This document shows, piece by piece, positions 21,860 to 33,439 of a DNA stretch of 42,500 nt. This DNA comes from Chrysomallon squamiferum (Eukaryota; Mollusca; Gastropoda; Neomphalida; Peltospiridae), in NCBI GenBank assembly GCA_012295275.1, contig CM022667.1:3842001-3884500 (forward strand), given 5' to 3'. The notes beneath the pieces were generated by a model that was not told the DNA's origin, did not search any database, and saw nothing but the letters and a program-made list of their open reading frames with translations. How positions within the stretch are numbered: position 1 is the stretch's first letter; each line of letters starts with the position of its first letter. A program made the position numbers and the translations under genes.

Positions 21860-22140
21860 CAAACTACTGGTCTTTGTCACTACCAATTCCTTCACAGTGT
21901 AAAAAGCAATTCCATTAACAAACTGCAGGGATATTAAAAAGCTGCAATACTGCCTGTTTTGATTACTTAATCAAGATTGTTAGCAGCTGTAGGAGTTGTG
22001 TGTAAATCTTCTATCCTAATGAGCTGCATTCACCAGCTGCTGTACTCAGCCAATCAAGTCTTTTACAACATTGCAAAAATCACTTTGTCGTCACCCAGCA
22101 CCTGCTACACCATCGTCATCCTTTAAACTGTCTTTTCCTT
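21860..22140. promoter_or_regulatory. Candidate enhancer-like unique block
   Basis: Repeat-free sequence between two repeat fields. TTGATTA-CT-TAATCAA (21959-21974) is a perfect 7-bp inverted repeat of homeodomain-like cores. CAGCTG E-boxes lie at 21984 and 22033, and CACCTG near 22099. No coding frame. The look is that of conserved non-coding DNA, but conservation is not tested. Confidence 0.3.
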
Positions 22141-22441
22141 GGGGAGCTTCCAGAATTATACTTTAATTTATAGGTCTTCCCATCTGTCCTTATGTCTGTG
22201 CACATGTCTGTCTGTTTGTACTATCTGTGTCTTTTTTTTTTTTGTGATTAATGTGTAGCTTAACTGTCTGTCTTCCTTTCTTTTCATTCATTTGTCTGTC
22301 TGCATGTCTGTCTGTCTGTCACTTTCTGTTCTTTTTGTGGGTTTTTGGGTATAACTGATGATCTGTTGTTCTGTCTGTACATCTGTATCTGTCTGTCTCT
22401 ATATTCTTTCATATACCAAATTATACATTCTCTTGCTCACA

Positions 22442-22444
<3 letters not shown>

Positions 22445-22495
<51 letters not shown>
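22445..22495. repeat. (AC)n microsatellite
   Basis: About 25 perfect AC units. Confidence 0.95.
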
Positions 22496-22496
<1 letters not shown>

Positions 22497-22734
22497 CTGC
22501 AGTTCTAATCATGTTTTAAGCCTCAAAGCTTTCTATTTTTTTATCCATCTACTCATCTATCCATCTACTCATAATCCATTCTTCAAATGGATTTAAAAAT
22601 CTATTATGTTTAAATCAGAAGAATAAAAAAAAGAAATGAAAGATAGTTATTGTAAATAACATCATAGAAATCTGTGGATCCATCCAGTTGTTCTTCCATC
22701 CACATACTATTATCCATCATAAATAAGCAAGTAG

Positions 22735-22735
<1 letters not shown>

Positions 22736-22773
<38 letters not shown>

Positions 22774-22774
22774 A
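22736..22774. repeat. (AAAT)n microsatellite
   Basis: About ten AAAT units. Confidence 0.95.
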
Positions 22775-22929
22775 AGAAAAATAAGAATGAACCCAAAATC
22801 ATTTAAATATAATGTGTGTGTGTGTGTGTGACACTTCATTGATCCACCCATTTATTCATCTGTCTACCCATCCATCTATCTGTACATGCAGACACAAATC
22901 AGAAAACATAGTTTGTTATCCAAGTTAAT

Positions 22930-23215
22930 TATGATAAACACCAAACAAGTTTAGCGGTGGACGTCTCTTTCTTAGAGACAAACAGTTTGGATTTTTCTTT
23001 GATTAGTCAGTCACAAGACACATCATTGGGTTTGTCCTCTGCCTACCTCCTTTTCGATAATGAAATTTCTTCCATGCACCTGATGCCAAATTAAATAATT
23101 CTTGATAGAGTGTCTAATTTGATACATGTTGTTTCTCCAGTTTTCTTGTCCATAAAGCAGATCAATTCTTTAGAGAATGCGGACATTTTTCTGTCATCTC
23201 CGGTAACATTTGGAA
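22930..23215. other. Unique complex block
   Basis: Non-repetitive, moderate G+C. No convincing exon. 'AGAGACAAACAGTTTGG' and 'TTGATTAGTCAGTCACAAG' are typical of transcription-factor-rich sequence but not diagnostic. Confidence 0.3.
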
Positions 23216-24460
23216 GGTAGAGTTTGTTTATTTTTGTTTATTTATTTTCATAAGGAATGGCTGGAAGCTTAATATTTGGTATTGTAAGCTTTGTTGGAAG
23301 AATATAATAATGTTTTTTTTTCATAAAAGATTTTTTATATATATATAAATTTATTTCTCAAGTTTTTGGCATTGTTTGACTGTCTGCATTCACAGATTCT
23401 TTTGGCTCTGAAGTCAGTTATTAAATTAATGTGGTTAAAGTATTCACTACTGTTTATGATAATTTAATTAATTTAATTTATTAAGTTAATACGGTCTGTA
23501 TGAAAACAGATATTAATAATTATTCATCTTTTATTATGAATTTTTAAAATTTTATTTTAGGTAGACTATAGATATTTTGATTTTGTTAAGAATTGTTAAA
23601 CATTTTTGGGGGTTAAAATTGTTAAATTGTTGTAGTCTATATAAAAAAAATGCACCTTTTTCTATTTTTTTATTTTTATTTTATTAGTTAATAAAATGTA
23701 TTTAATGTCTTAGGTCTGTCTGTAGGAGCATATTGATGTTTTTAATTTTATGTTTTTTGAGAATTATCTTATTAAGTTGTATCATTGGTCAGAAGGCATA
23801 GTGTTTAAATAATTAAAATTATTTTTGCATTTGGATTATTAATTTCTTTAAAAAATTATAATCTTTTGAAGTTACAGCATAAATATTTTGGGTTATTATA
23901 ATTTAGAATAGTTTGAGTTCAGAATCTCAAATATTAGATATTTCTATGATCAGGATATACGTATTTTTTTTACAATATTTAATTATTATCATCATTATTA
24001 TTATATTTTGAATTTGGAAAAAATAAAATGATAATTGCAAATTCCACTTTCTGAGGATTCTGATATTAATAATATAGAATGGAATCTTCAATAAATAAAT
24101 AAATTTATAAAATAATTAAGCATGAACCCAAAATATCATTTAAGTACAACAGATATATACAGACACACATACACATACACACATATACACACACTCACAA
24201 AAAATACATACATATTAATAAATATTTTAAAAATGTGAATTGCTAATGTCACATTGTGTAACGTAAGTCTGTGTTTTGCTTTGCCAGATGATGTGTCAGA
24301 TACACATGTGGCTTTAAATTATTTTCATTCACGACAGTGGTTAATGTACTTACAGGTATTATAACACAATATGTAATTTGTATGTATGTGCAGCTGTCTG
24401 TATGTTTCTTATCTCAGTGTAAATCATTGTATTGATCAGTGAGTGTTGAATATGTTTTGA
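23216..24460. other. AT-rich non-coding
   Basis: Low-complexity AT-rich DNA with a CA patch at 24160-24200; nothing coding seen. Confidence 0.6.
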
Positions 24461-24461
24461 A

Positions 24462-24558
24462 TATGTTTGTGGGTGAGTGTGTGTCTGTGTGTGTGTTTGT
24501 GTGTCTGTGTGTTTGTGTGTGTATGTGTGTTTGTGTATTATGTTTATCCATATATATT

Positions 24559-24593
<35 letters not shown>
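24462..24593. repeat. (GT)n followed by (GA)n
   Basis: Interrupted GT units to about 24540, then 16 perfect GA units (24561-24592). Confidence 0.9.
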
Positions 24594-24596
<3 letters not shown>

Positions 24597-24599
24597 ATT

Positions 24600-25055
24600 A
24601 TAATCTAAAAATACCTTTGCTTTTTAAAATAATTTTGTTATATAATTAACATTTATTTTGAAACATTAACATCAGACACTTTTTACTCACAATCATAATC
24701 ATTTACATTTGCTTTAAGTCAATATTTGTATTCACTGACACATAACATCATCCAACCAGTGGAATGAAACATCAACACATTTTGAAGCTAATGAATGGCT
24801 TCACTATCTCGTTTCCCCTGCTCTTAAGAACATTTATATATTTTCAATCTTTTGACTTAACAAAGCTTTCACTCGTATAACACCTGTAATTACCTTTTCT
24901 AAAATATTATATTTATGAAATCTTCCTTTCTGTGTCCATCTGTCCACCAAACAGAACACCTGCCTCTCTGTGTGCTTCTTCTGTTTTATTTCCCTGCATG
25001 AATATATTTATAGTCAACACTTCCCATCATAACATTTCACACAGCAGCATAATAT
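24600..25055. other. Unique AT-rich non-coding
   Basis: No repeats of note and no supported frame. Confidence 0.5.
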
Positions 25056-25059
25056 GTAT

Positions 25060-25680
25060 ACACCCTCTGCTATTATTAAGGTCTGTCCAAGATGCTTTTA
25101 TATAATCTATGATATTATACAGATCACTAAATACTTTACCTATATACATACAGCCCTCTCTGTATAATTTATATTTATTGTACAAATTACTCTTAAATAC
25201 TTCATCTATATAGATACACCCGTCTATTATATATTTCTATTTATTGTACAAATCACTCCAAAATACTTTATCTCTATAGATACATCTCGATTTTATATAA
25301 TCTATATATATTGTATAAATCACTGTCTCTGAAATACTTCATGTATATACATACACCCCATTTTATATAATCTATATTTATTGTACAAATAACACTATTT
25401 CAAATACTACATCTATACATACATACATATATATATATACACTGTCTGTTTTATTTATTTATTGTACAAACCACTAAAAAATACTTTATCTTATATGTAC
25501 ACTCTGTATTATATAATCTGTTACAGAAATCACTAAATACTATTTCATTTAATCAATATTTAGTGTATTCATCAATATCTCTCAAATACTTCATCTACAT
25601 ACATGCACCTCTGTATTATATACTCTATATTTATTGTACAAATCACTGTGTATCTCAAATGTATAATACACCTCTTCTAT
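25060..25680. repeat. About 60-bp AT-rich minisatellite
   Basis: Units carry 'ATATAATCTATATTTATTGTACAAATCACT' then 'CAAATACTTCATCTATATACATACACC'. About nine copies, each somewhat diverged, with a TA run inside one copy at 25428-25440. Confidence 0.9.
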
Positions 25681-25744
25681 AGAATATTTTACCAAATAAT
25701 TATACTGCTTTAGAAATAATCTATTGTCCAAAAATACACCCCCA

Positions 25745-26110
25745 AAAAAACCTCCCCCCCCTGTACTGCATGATCCCCAGATATCTACAGTCAAACCGAG
25801 AGACACAACCAGCAGATCCACCAAACTATTTTATTGTCCAAAATACACGGAGGCGTTGCAGCGAAAAGAGAACAGATAACTGCAGAGAGAGAGTGAGTGA
25901 ACTGTACGAGGATGTGAGGGCATATAAGCACATGTTGCAGCCATTGGAGACATATGTGAATGTGATTTCGACATTCCAGCATGGTACCGCTGAGTCTGGC
26001 TTCCACTGCCGATACCAGATGTGTGCTGGACAGGTGGCTCACTCCCAGCTGAAGATAGCTTCCAGGAGGAGCGCAGACTGGTTGTCGCCACACTCTCTTT
26101 TTTAACTGTC
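25745..26110. other. G+C-richer island, possible first exon or promoter
   Basis: Sharp change from AT-rich DNA to mixed sequence. A 111-codon + frame (ATG at 25770, MIPRYLQSNRETQPADPP...) ends at 26103. It has no known domain, and two minus-strand frames cover the same span, so openness is not strong evidence. Donor-like GAGA/GTGAGT lies at 25890. A non-coding 5' exon or promoter is as likely as protein. Confidence 0.35.
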
Positions 26111-26204
26111 AGCCAGCGTGTTTTTCATCACCCCAGTATGTTTCGTTTACGATCCGCTTTCAGTAATCTCTGTGTTAGATGATTTTGTTTTATGGTTTCC
26201 CTCT

Positions 26205-26345
26205 CCTTTTTTTTTTTTTAAAACTCTTCTTTCTTTTTTTTTCTTTTTTTGAAAAATATATTCCAGGGGATGTTAGTTTTCTGATTTGTGTGATTTTTTT
26301 TTTTTTTTTTTTTTTTTTTTGACTTTTGAAAAATAAAAAAAAATA
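26205..26345. repeat. Poly-T and T-rich runs
   Basis: Includes a 27-nt T-run at 26294-26320 followed by A-rich units, which together could fold. Confidence 0.9.
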
Positions 26346-26410
26346 AAAATAAAAATAATATGTGGGAGGGGTTGTTAATTATAGTTGTAGCTTGGGGGCA
26401 AAATGTAAAA

Positions 26411-26411
26411 A

Positions 26412-26447
<36 letters not shown>

Positions 26448-26449
26448 TC
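26411..26449. repeat. (ATAC)n then (TA)n
   Basis: Eight ATAC units running into TA. Confidence 0.95.
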
Positions 26450-27000
26450 TTATAGTCATATTTTCTTTTTTCTTACTGAAAATTCTGGTTGTAATAATAA
26501 TAATATCTTTAAATTTTCATAAACACTTGCTGACACTCTACTATCCTTTCTTTTCTTGTTTTTATTTTTATTACTTATTAAATTCTAGATAACTAAAGTC
26601 AGAAAACTTAGAAATTATGGAGAATGTGTGCAAGTTCATGGATTTGAAAATTGCTTGGTATTATAGAACAGTAAATTTTATGCTTGCTGTGTTATGGAAA
26701 TATACAAAAATTATTTGTGTAAAACAACTGATTATATTAAATATTATGTGCATTTTTAACATTTTTTTTTTTTTTTTTTTTTGTCAGCATTTTATTTAAA
26801 ATGGTTTGTTTGTAATAGAACAAAGACAAAATATATGTTTTAGTCTGTTTGATCTTATTATTTAGTTATTATTTATTTATTTATTCAGTTTATTAATTGG
26901 TTATTAAATTTAATTATTTTATTAATTGACTGATTAAATTATATGTGTACCTACAGATATGTATTTCATATGAACAGGGGTTAATGGATGGATATAGATA
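26450..27000. other. AT-rich non-coding
   Basis: A 22-nt T-run near 26761 and no supported gene. Confidence 0.55.
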
Positions 27001-27005
27001 CTTCT

Positions 27006-27007
<2 letters not shown>

Positions 27008-27060
<53 letters not shown>
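27008..27060. repeat. (AC)n microsatellite
   Basis: About 26 perfect units. Confidence 0.95.
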
Positions 27061-27064
<4 letters not shown>

Positions 27065-27160
27065 GACACATACATATATATATGTACATACACACAACAC
27101 ATACATCATAAACAAACCTATACAAATCTTGAACATTTTTTTTTTTGAAGTCTGTGTTGG

Positions 27161-27161
<1 letters not shown>

Positions 27162-27197
<36 letters not shown>
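27162..27197. repeat. (AC)n microsatellite
   Basis: Eighteen units, about 100 nt from the previous AC array. Confidence 0.95.
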
Positions 27198-27202
<5 letters not shown>

Positions 27203-27760
27203 ATGTACTGAACAATGTTGACAACTGTAATTAAAAAAGAAAACCCTCTCAATACAACAAAACTGTTGCTAATTGGAAACACCACCATGGAAAATGATCT
27301 GTGTGATAAAGTCAACATAATTACAAACATTTGTTGCTTATTACAGTTGTTATCCATCACCCGATTGGTCAGATTAGCAGTAACACCATCAGTATGTTAG
27401 TTTTCAAACTGCAGGGTACTAACTTCCACACAACAACTACAAGGTAATGTTAAGCTATAACTACGTGTTGACTTTTAAAACCAGATTATCATTTGGCAGT
27501 CTGCAGCTCTATTTATACATACATTTATCTTGACATAATATTATTAATATATCTTAACATATTTACAAAGATATGTGGTAACTGTAAGTTTCGGCAGATG
27601 TGTAATAAATATGTAAATATTTAGTTTCAGTTACCGGTTATATATCTTTTGTATGTCACATTGCTAGACAGTTGTTCTTCTTCATGTTGGTTATTTAAAA
27701 ATGTGGATATTTTATTTTAATATCAGTTTTGATTAATATAATCAGTTTCAGAATGTGTTT
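27198..27760. other. Unique non-coding
   Basis: Mixed sequence with few repeats; 27360-27500 is relatively complex. No exon supported. Confidence 0.5.
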
Positions 27761-27764
27761 TGCA

Positions 27765-27930
27765 AGTTAATGTCATAATCTCCAATATTATCATCTTTGA
27801 ATGATAAACTGGTTCATCATGTGTTGAACAAAATTTATAATCTTTTACAAATTAATATCATAATCTACATTATTATCATCTTTTTTTTAATTATAAACTG
27901 GTTCATCATGTATGGAACAAAATTTGTGTT
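27765..27930. repeat. 89-bp tandem duplication
   Basis: 'TAAACTGGTTCATCATGT..GAACAAAATTT' occurs at about 27805 and 27894, each preceded by 'ATCATAATCT.CA.TATTATCATCTTT'. Confidence 0.85.
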
Positions 27931-28334
27931 TTTTAATTAACCATCTTCCTCTGATAACTCTGTTTTCATTGTTTCAGTTTGTGTTGTTTCTGAATAATGA
28001 TGGAGAGATATATTCACATAAGCATTCAGAAAACATTATGTAGATAGATATACAGACTGAGAAATATAATTATGTAGACATATAGGTAACATTTGTTTCA
28101 CATTTTCAAAGTATGCATATATAGATAACATTTGTTCAGAATCTGTTGCTGTTGTGGAACTTTATTTATTATTTTAGAATTCATACATTTTTTTTTAATC
28201 TTTATGTCATCTTTCTGTTACAGATTATGAAATTATTTGTAAGACCATAATCAAACTGGAATAATAAAAAGATTCTGTTATGTTAGAAAAATGTATTAGG
28301 CAAATAAATTAATATTTGTGGATTAAATGCATGG

Positions 28335-28660
28335 GTCAGAGAAAATTAAAATGTGTGTGTGAGTGTGTGTATGAGAGATAATGTGTATATATGTGAGAGA
28401 ATGCATGTGAGCTTGTTAATATATATATGTGGGTGTATGTATTTTTAAGAGAGAGAGAGTGTATGTGTGTGAGTGTGCATGTGAATGAGAAAAAGTGTAT
28501 GAGAAAGTGTTTTGTGTAATGTGATTTAGAATGTAAGTGAGAGAGAGAGTGTAAATGTGTAACTTTCATTTGTGCCTTTGCATTCAAAAATAATATGTGT
28601 TAGAAGCATGAGAGTATATGTGTGGGTGTCTGTGTGAGAGAGAGAGAAAAGAGAGAGAGA
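28335..28660. repeat. Degenerate GTGA/GAGA repeat
   Basis: GTGTGTGAG, GAGAGAGA and ATGTGTGT units; the minus-strand frame is His/Ser/Leu-rich repeat translation. Confidence 0.85.
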
Positions 28661-29039
28661 TTCTGATATACATTTGAGTTAATATAAATATATAACAAAT
28701 GGGCTATGTAAGTTCACCAAATTTACCATCAATGTTTAATTACTAGCCTCAAAAAAACCAAAAAAAAAAAAAAAAAAAGAAAATCTTAAATATAATTTAT
28801 TAATATTAAATTAGAAAACTGCCAGGTTTTGTGTGCATATCTATTAATCATTACAAAACATTCATAACTGAAAAAGAAAAGAAAGATAAAAAAAATCTCC
28901 TCACAGTTAAAATTTAAAATGTCTCTGAATAATATTTTCTTATCTTCTTGCTGCTTGTAATTATGAGATATAATTCTATTTTATTATAACTTTATTGTAA
29001 TTTATTATAATTATTAATAATTAAAATTGTAAATGTTAA

Positions 29040-29545
29040 AATAAAACATAACACAAGTAATATGAACAATAAAACAAATTTTATCCAGTATATAAAACTA
29101 GTATTATAAATAACAAAATAAGTTTTCAGTATATAATACTAGTAATATAAATAATAAAATTACATATTCATAATATAATACAAGTGATATAAACAATAAA
29201 ACAAAATAAGTATTCAGTATATAATACTAGTAATACAAATAATAAAATATCATATTCATTATATAATACATTATATAATTATTCAGTAATATAAACAATA
29301 AAGAAAATATTCAGTACATAATACTAGTAATATAAATAATAAAATAAATATTCAGCATATAATACTAGTAATATAAACAATAAAATAATCAAGTACTAAA
29401 TATATAATGCAATTAACATAAACAATGAAACAAAATATTCAGTATATAATAGTAATATAAACAATAAAATAATCAAGTAGTAAATATATAATACTGTTAA
29501 TATAAACAATTAAACAAAATATTCAGTATATAATAGTAGTAATAA
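29040..29545. repeat. 42-48 bp AT-rich minisatellite
   Basis: Units of the form 'TATTCAGTATATAATACTAGTAATATAAACAATAAAATAA' repeat about ten to twelve times; the core ATAATACTAG is found at 29133, 29221, 29318 and 29359 with a variant at 29175. Confidence 0.9.
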
Positions 29546-29699
29546 AAAAATATATATTGTTAATTATAAAATGCAATACAATAAAAATAATGGAATATTC
29601 AGTACAATAGTACAAACATTTAGTTAAGCTGGCAAGTAAAACACCACTGAAACAATCAATAAAAAAAAAATAATAAAAAAAATAAAAAGATTCTCAATC

Positions 29700-30250
29700 T
29701 CTGGTATTAGTGGGATGTTCCACAAAACTCCGCCCACCGTAGAACCGATACCTATCCTCCAGCAACACCTGGTTTTCATTTCAAACTTCCCCAAAAGCTG
29801 TATATCGCATACTTGGCACCACTAGAACCACCAACAGGTGGCTCTGGTCTCCGTTCATCGTCCCTCTGCTGGTTGGAGTCAGTCGGATTGTTAAGCAGGC
29901 AAGCAAGGCTCCTGCCTGTACTTCTGACACAGGGCTCTCTCTCTCTCTCTCACACAGGACTGCTCCATTCTCCTATCTGTGGTCCTGTTGACAGCACACC
30001 CACTTGAATTTCTCCCAGACTGTTTGTGATAGTTTTGTGCCCATAGTTTGGTTCATCCAGTTGAGAGTTTTTGGATACTGGAGTTTGGATATTTGTTTTG
30101 TGCTGCTGTTGCTGTCGCTGTTGCTGTTGCCGTTGCCGCAGGGAAGTTGGATATTTTTTCTCTCTACCTGCGGTTTTGGAAGAATGCTACAGTTTGATAC
30201 ACCACCATCTTTGGTTTGTAGGAATTGGCTCATTCACTCAGGTGTGGTTG
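29700..30250. other. G+C-richer island, possible promoter or 5' exon
   Basis: About 550 nt of mixed sequence in AT-rich surroundings. It contains CAACAGGTGGC at 29832, a short CT run at 29936-29952, and an imperfect GCTGTT/GCCGTT hexamer tract at 30101-30139. Frames on both strands exist (the minus-strand one is Asn/Ser-rich through the hexamers) but none has a start and splice context I trust. Confidence 0.35.
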
Positions 30251-30256
30251 GTTGTT

Positions 30257-30265
30257 TATTTTATT

Positions 30266-30312
<47 letters not shown>

Positions 30313-30314
30313 TT
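30257..30314. repeat. (TTTA)n microsatellite
   Basis: About fourteen TTTA units. Confidence 0.95.
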
Positions 30315-30315
30315 A

Positions 30316-30660
30316 CATGATATATTTTAGTTTATTTATTAGTGATTAAAAGATGGTAAAATTTTTTTATATTTATTAGTTACTGATTAAAAGATGGTGT
30401 AATATAGTTATATATTTATTAGTTATTAAAAGATGGTGTAATATTTTAATGTATTTATTAGTTATTAAAAGATGTTAAAATATTATTTATTTATTTATTA
30501 GTTATTAAAAGATGGTGTAATTTTTTAATATATTTATTAGTTATTAAAAGAGGGTATAATATTTTAATGTATTTATTAATGATTAAAAGATGGTATAATA
30601 TTTTTTTTTTTTTATTGGTTATTAAAAGATGGTTATGATACTTTTATATAGTTATTAGTT
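30316..30660. repeat. About 40-bp AT-rich minisatellite
   Basis: Units of the form 'TATTTATTAGTTATTAAAAGATGGTGTAATATTTTAATG', about eight copies. It abuts the TTTA array, and the TTTATTTATTAG start of each unit may have seeded it. Confidence 0.9.
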
Positions 30661-31066
30661 TGTCATTAAAATATTTATTTTCTTTAACATATATAAGAAA
30701 CACAATGTAAAAATAAATAGCATTCATTTCTTTTAAATTTATTTATTTATTTATATTGATTATTATTGCATATTTATTTCTTTATTTATTTTATTTATTT
30801 TCTCATGAAAACAAAAACTATGGAATTTGGTAGAAAAAGATTGGATTTTGAAAATGAAGGAGTAATAATGTCTTTAAACCATTTATTGTAAGTTCATTTG
30901 AATGTTTTCAAATTAATGCAGAACATTTTGAAATATTCAATATTGTGTTTGAAAAAAAAGAGATAGAAAATTTAATGACATCACAGGAATTATTTTGTTA
31001 AAATTTGTTTCTAAGTGAATTTTGGATATAATTATTTGTTTCATGCAGTTTTTCTCTATAATTACT
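30661..31066. other. AT-rich non-coding
   Basis: TTTA patches and unique AT-rich DNA; no gene seen. Confidence 0.55.
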
Positions 31067-31067
31067 T

Positions 31068-31068
<1 letters not shown>

Positions 31069-31107
<39 letters not shown>
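31069..31107. repeat. (GT)n microsatellite
   Basis: About nineteen units. Confidence 0.95.
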
Positions 31108-31112
<5 letters not shown>

Positions 31113-31484
31113 TGACATTTAAAGAGAATGTTGTAGGTATGTGACAAGGGCCTAGACAACAACACTATATGAATAAGTTAATTTGTTAGACTAAATTATT
31201 TTTTATTTTAAATGTTTTGTTATTTCATGGCAAGTTTATATATATAGCCTATATATATATATTTGTGGCAGTCTTTGATAAAAAAAAAATAAGTCAGAAT
31301 ATTGATTTATATTCTGTTTTTGATTGTGGTTGTCTGATTTGCTTGTAATTTGTTAAAAAACTTGTTTGTTTAGAATGTTAAACAAAATTCAATAAATTTT
31401 TTCTTTTGTTCTTTAATTCAAAGTTTGCTCACATATTTTTATTATTATATTGTTGTTATATTAAAAAAAAATATTTCTTTTAAA

Positions 31485-31527
<43 letters not shown>

Positions 31528-31744
31528 GCAAAAATATTAATATATATATTTGTAATTCCTAAGGAAAAATGTTATTTTCTTCCTTGTTTTTTTGTTTGTT
31601 GTTTTCAAAGAGATTTACAGATCTATGGGAAGGGCTGTACTTACATACGATATATGTACAGTTTTGTTAGATTAAAAAACTGTTTTTAATTAGCCTCTTT
31701 TTTTTTCTTTTAAAGGCTATTTCATAACAAGTTTTTTTTTAAAT

Positions 31745-31784
<40 letters not shown>

Positions 31785-31890
31785 GGCAGGTTTTAGTAAA
31801 TAGGTCAGATGGTAGAGATAAATGCAGTGGTCTGTTTTTTTTGTAATTTGTTGATGTTCTTTACTTCTATAGCTAATCAGTTAATAAACA
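31108..31890. repeat. Diverged direct repeat with AT-rich filler
   Basis: The segment at about 31196-31300 (T-rich, CATGGCAAGTTTATATATATAG, TTTGTGGCAGTCTT, GTCAGA) recurs at about 31690-31810 (CATAACAAGTTT, TA run, TTTGTGGCAGGTTTTAG, GTCAGATGG). Between them lies a 41-nt ATT run (31484-31525). The second copy carries a TA run at 31752-31781. Confidence 0.6.
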
Positions 31891-31894
31891 TTAA

Positions 31895-32005
31895 TGTGTG
31901 TGTGTGTGTTCGTGTGTGTGTGTGTGTGTATGTGTCTGTTAGATTGTGTTTTTGTGTGTGTGTGTGCCATCCACTCCACATAGGCCTACATGCGCGTGCA
32001 CACGC

Positions 32006-32061
<56 letters not shown>
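31895..32061. repeat. Inverted (TG)n / (CA)n pair
   Basis: Interrupted TG units at 31895-31966 are followed, after about 42 nt, by a perfect AC array at 32009-32061. The two are complementary, so a transcript from either strand can fold into a long hairpin. Confidence 0.85.
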
Positions 32062-32063
<2 letters not shown>

Positions 32064-32545
32064 TACTTAAATTTATATTACCAATATTTGCTGTCAGTGA
32101 TCAGTAGGCCTACTTCATAAACATGTGCATATTTTCCTAGTTACCAGAAACTTGTTGTCAAGACTCTCCCTTCTTGTTGCTTATCTGTGAAAGTGGCAAA
32201 ACAAATAGTGGGTTATTCACCTGAAATGTTTGGTTTTTTGTTAGTGTTTTTTTTTTTTCTGTTAAAAAACTATATATTAATAATTGTTAAACATCCTTAT
32301 CACAGTTTTCTATACTTTCGTGATTGTTAAGATATATGCTGAAAGCAAAGTCTGTTGCTGTGCTTATACTGATGAGTGAAGTTTTCATGTTATACATGCT
32401 GATGATGGTAAGTTGATGATAACCAGATTATGAATTCATAAAAATTTTAAAAAATAAAAAAGTTTAAAAAAATAAAAAATTAACTGCAAAAAAATTCCAC
32501 AGTATGGTAAACTAAAATGATAAAACTAGAATATTTAACATTCAA
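32062..32545. other. Unique AT-rich non-coding
   Basis: No supported frame. 'TAGGCCTAC' at 31981 recurs at 32106. Confidence 0.5.
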
Positions 32546-32749
32546 AAAAAAAATTAAAAAAAAAAAAAAAAAAATAGTTAAAAAATGTATGTATGTATAT
32601 ATTTATTTATTTATTTACTTATTTATTTTAATACCATTAACATTAATTTTTTTCTTGTCATCTAAGAAATCTTATATATAATTAAAATTAAATAGGAAAT
32701 ATTATTAAAAAAAATTAAAATTAATTTCTGTATGTGTCTATATATTTAT

Positions 32750-32765
32750 ATGTGTATATGTATAT

Positions 32766-32798
<33 letters not shown>

Positions 32799-32828
32799 TG
32801 TGTGCATATATATATATATATATATATT
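32750..32828. repeat. Duplicated (TA)n with TTGTGTGCATA units
   Basis: 'ATTGTGTGCATATATATATA' occurs twice, 44 nt apart, each followed by a TA run. Confidence 0.9.
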
Positions 32829-33200
32829 ACAAATTAAAAATTATAATATCAGAAAAGAAAATTAATAAAAAGAAAGAAAAGAAAATACATCTCCCAAAAA
32901 TTGCATAAATTAAACTCTATTCTTAACCAAATTTAAAAAAAAAAAAGGTAATGTAAATAAAATAATAATTTAAAAAAATAATAATAATAAATAAATAAAA
33001 ATTTTGAAAAAAGAAGAAGAAAAAAAATAAAATAAAAATCTACTTGTGTTTGTAATTAACATGAACCGAATTCTGTTTGATTATTAATAAGTATAACCAG
33101 TTCACACCTGTTACAGCAGTATCACCTCTTTATTCCATGCATTAATAATTCCACACGTTTCATTTTGTTGGTGTACACTCAGCATAAAAAATTCATTCTG
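32829..33200. other. A-rich non-coding
   Basis: AAAT/AAAG-rich to about 33040, then unique sequence; no exon seen. Confidence 0.55.
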
Positions 33201-33209
33201 TGTTTAGAA

Positions 33210-33420
33210 AATGTTTTTCAAACACATGCACATATTTGTCAGTGCTGTACGACATCTGGTAAGGGCTGCAAGGTGTGGGGAGTTCATTGTTACACCACCC
33301 GGTCTCTCTGCCCAGGTTGATCCATGTTCAGCCATTTTCTCTGACTGTGTATGGTTCATGTTTGATGTAAATTTGTTGGGGGGAAAGAAATTTTTCAAAT
33401 TAAGCATTCATGTGTGACAA
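33210..33420. other. Unique block with ORFs on both strands
   Basis: Mixed-composition sequence with near-coincident frames of 67-68 codons on the two strands. Neither has a known motif. 'CTCTGCCCAG/GTTGATCC' is acceptor-like at 33320 but no donor partner is clear. Confidence 0.3.
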
Positions 33421-33439
33421 AACGATTGCTGGCTGATTT

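Noticed and set aside
30004-30233. Opposing frames over the GCTGTT hexamer tract, one Leu-rich and one Asn/Ser-rich
   Set aside because: Both arise from the same imperfect hexamer repeat; no ATG start on the + frame and no splice evidence.
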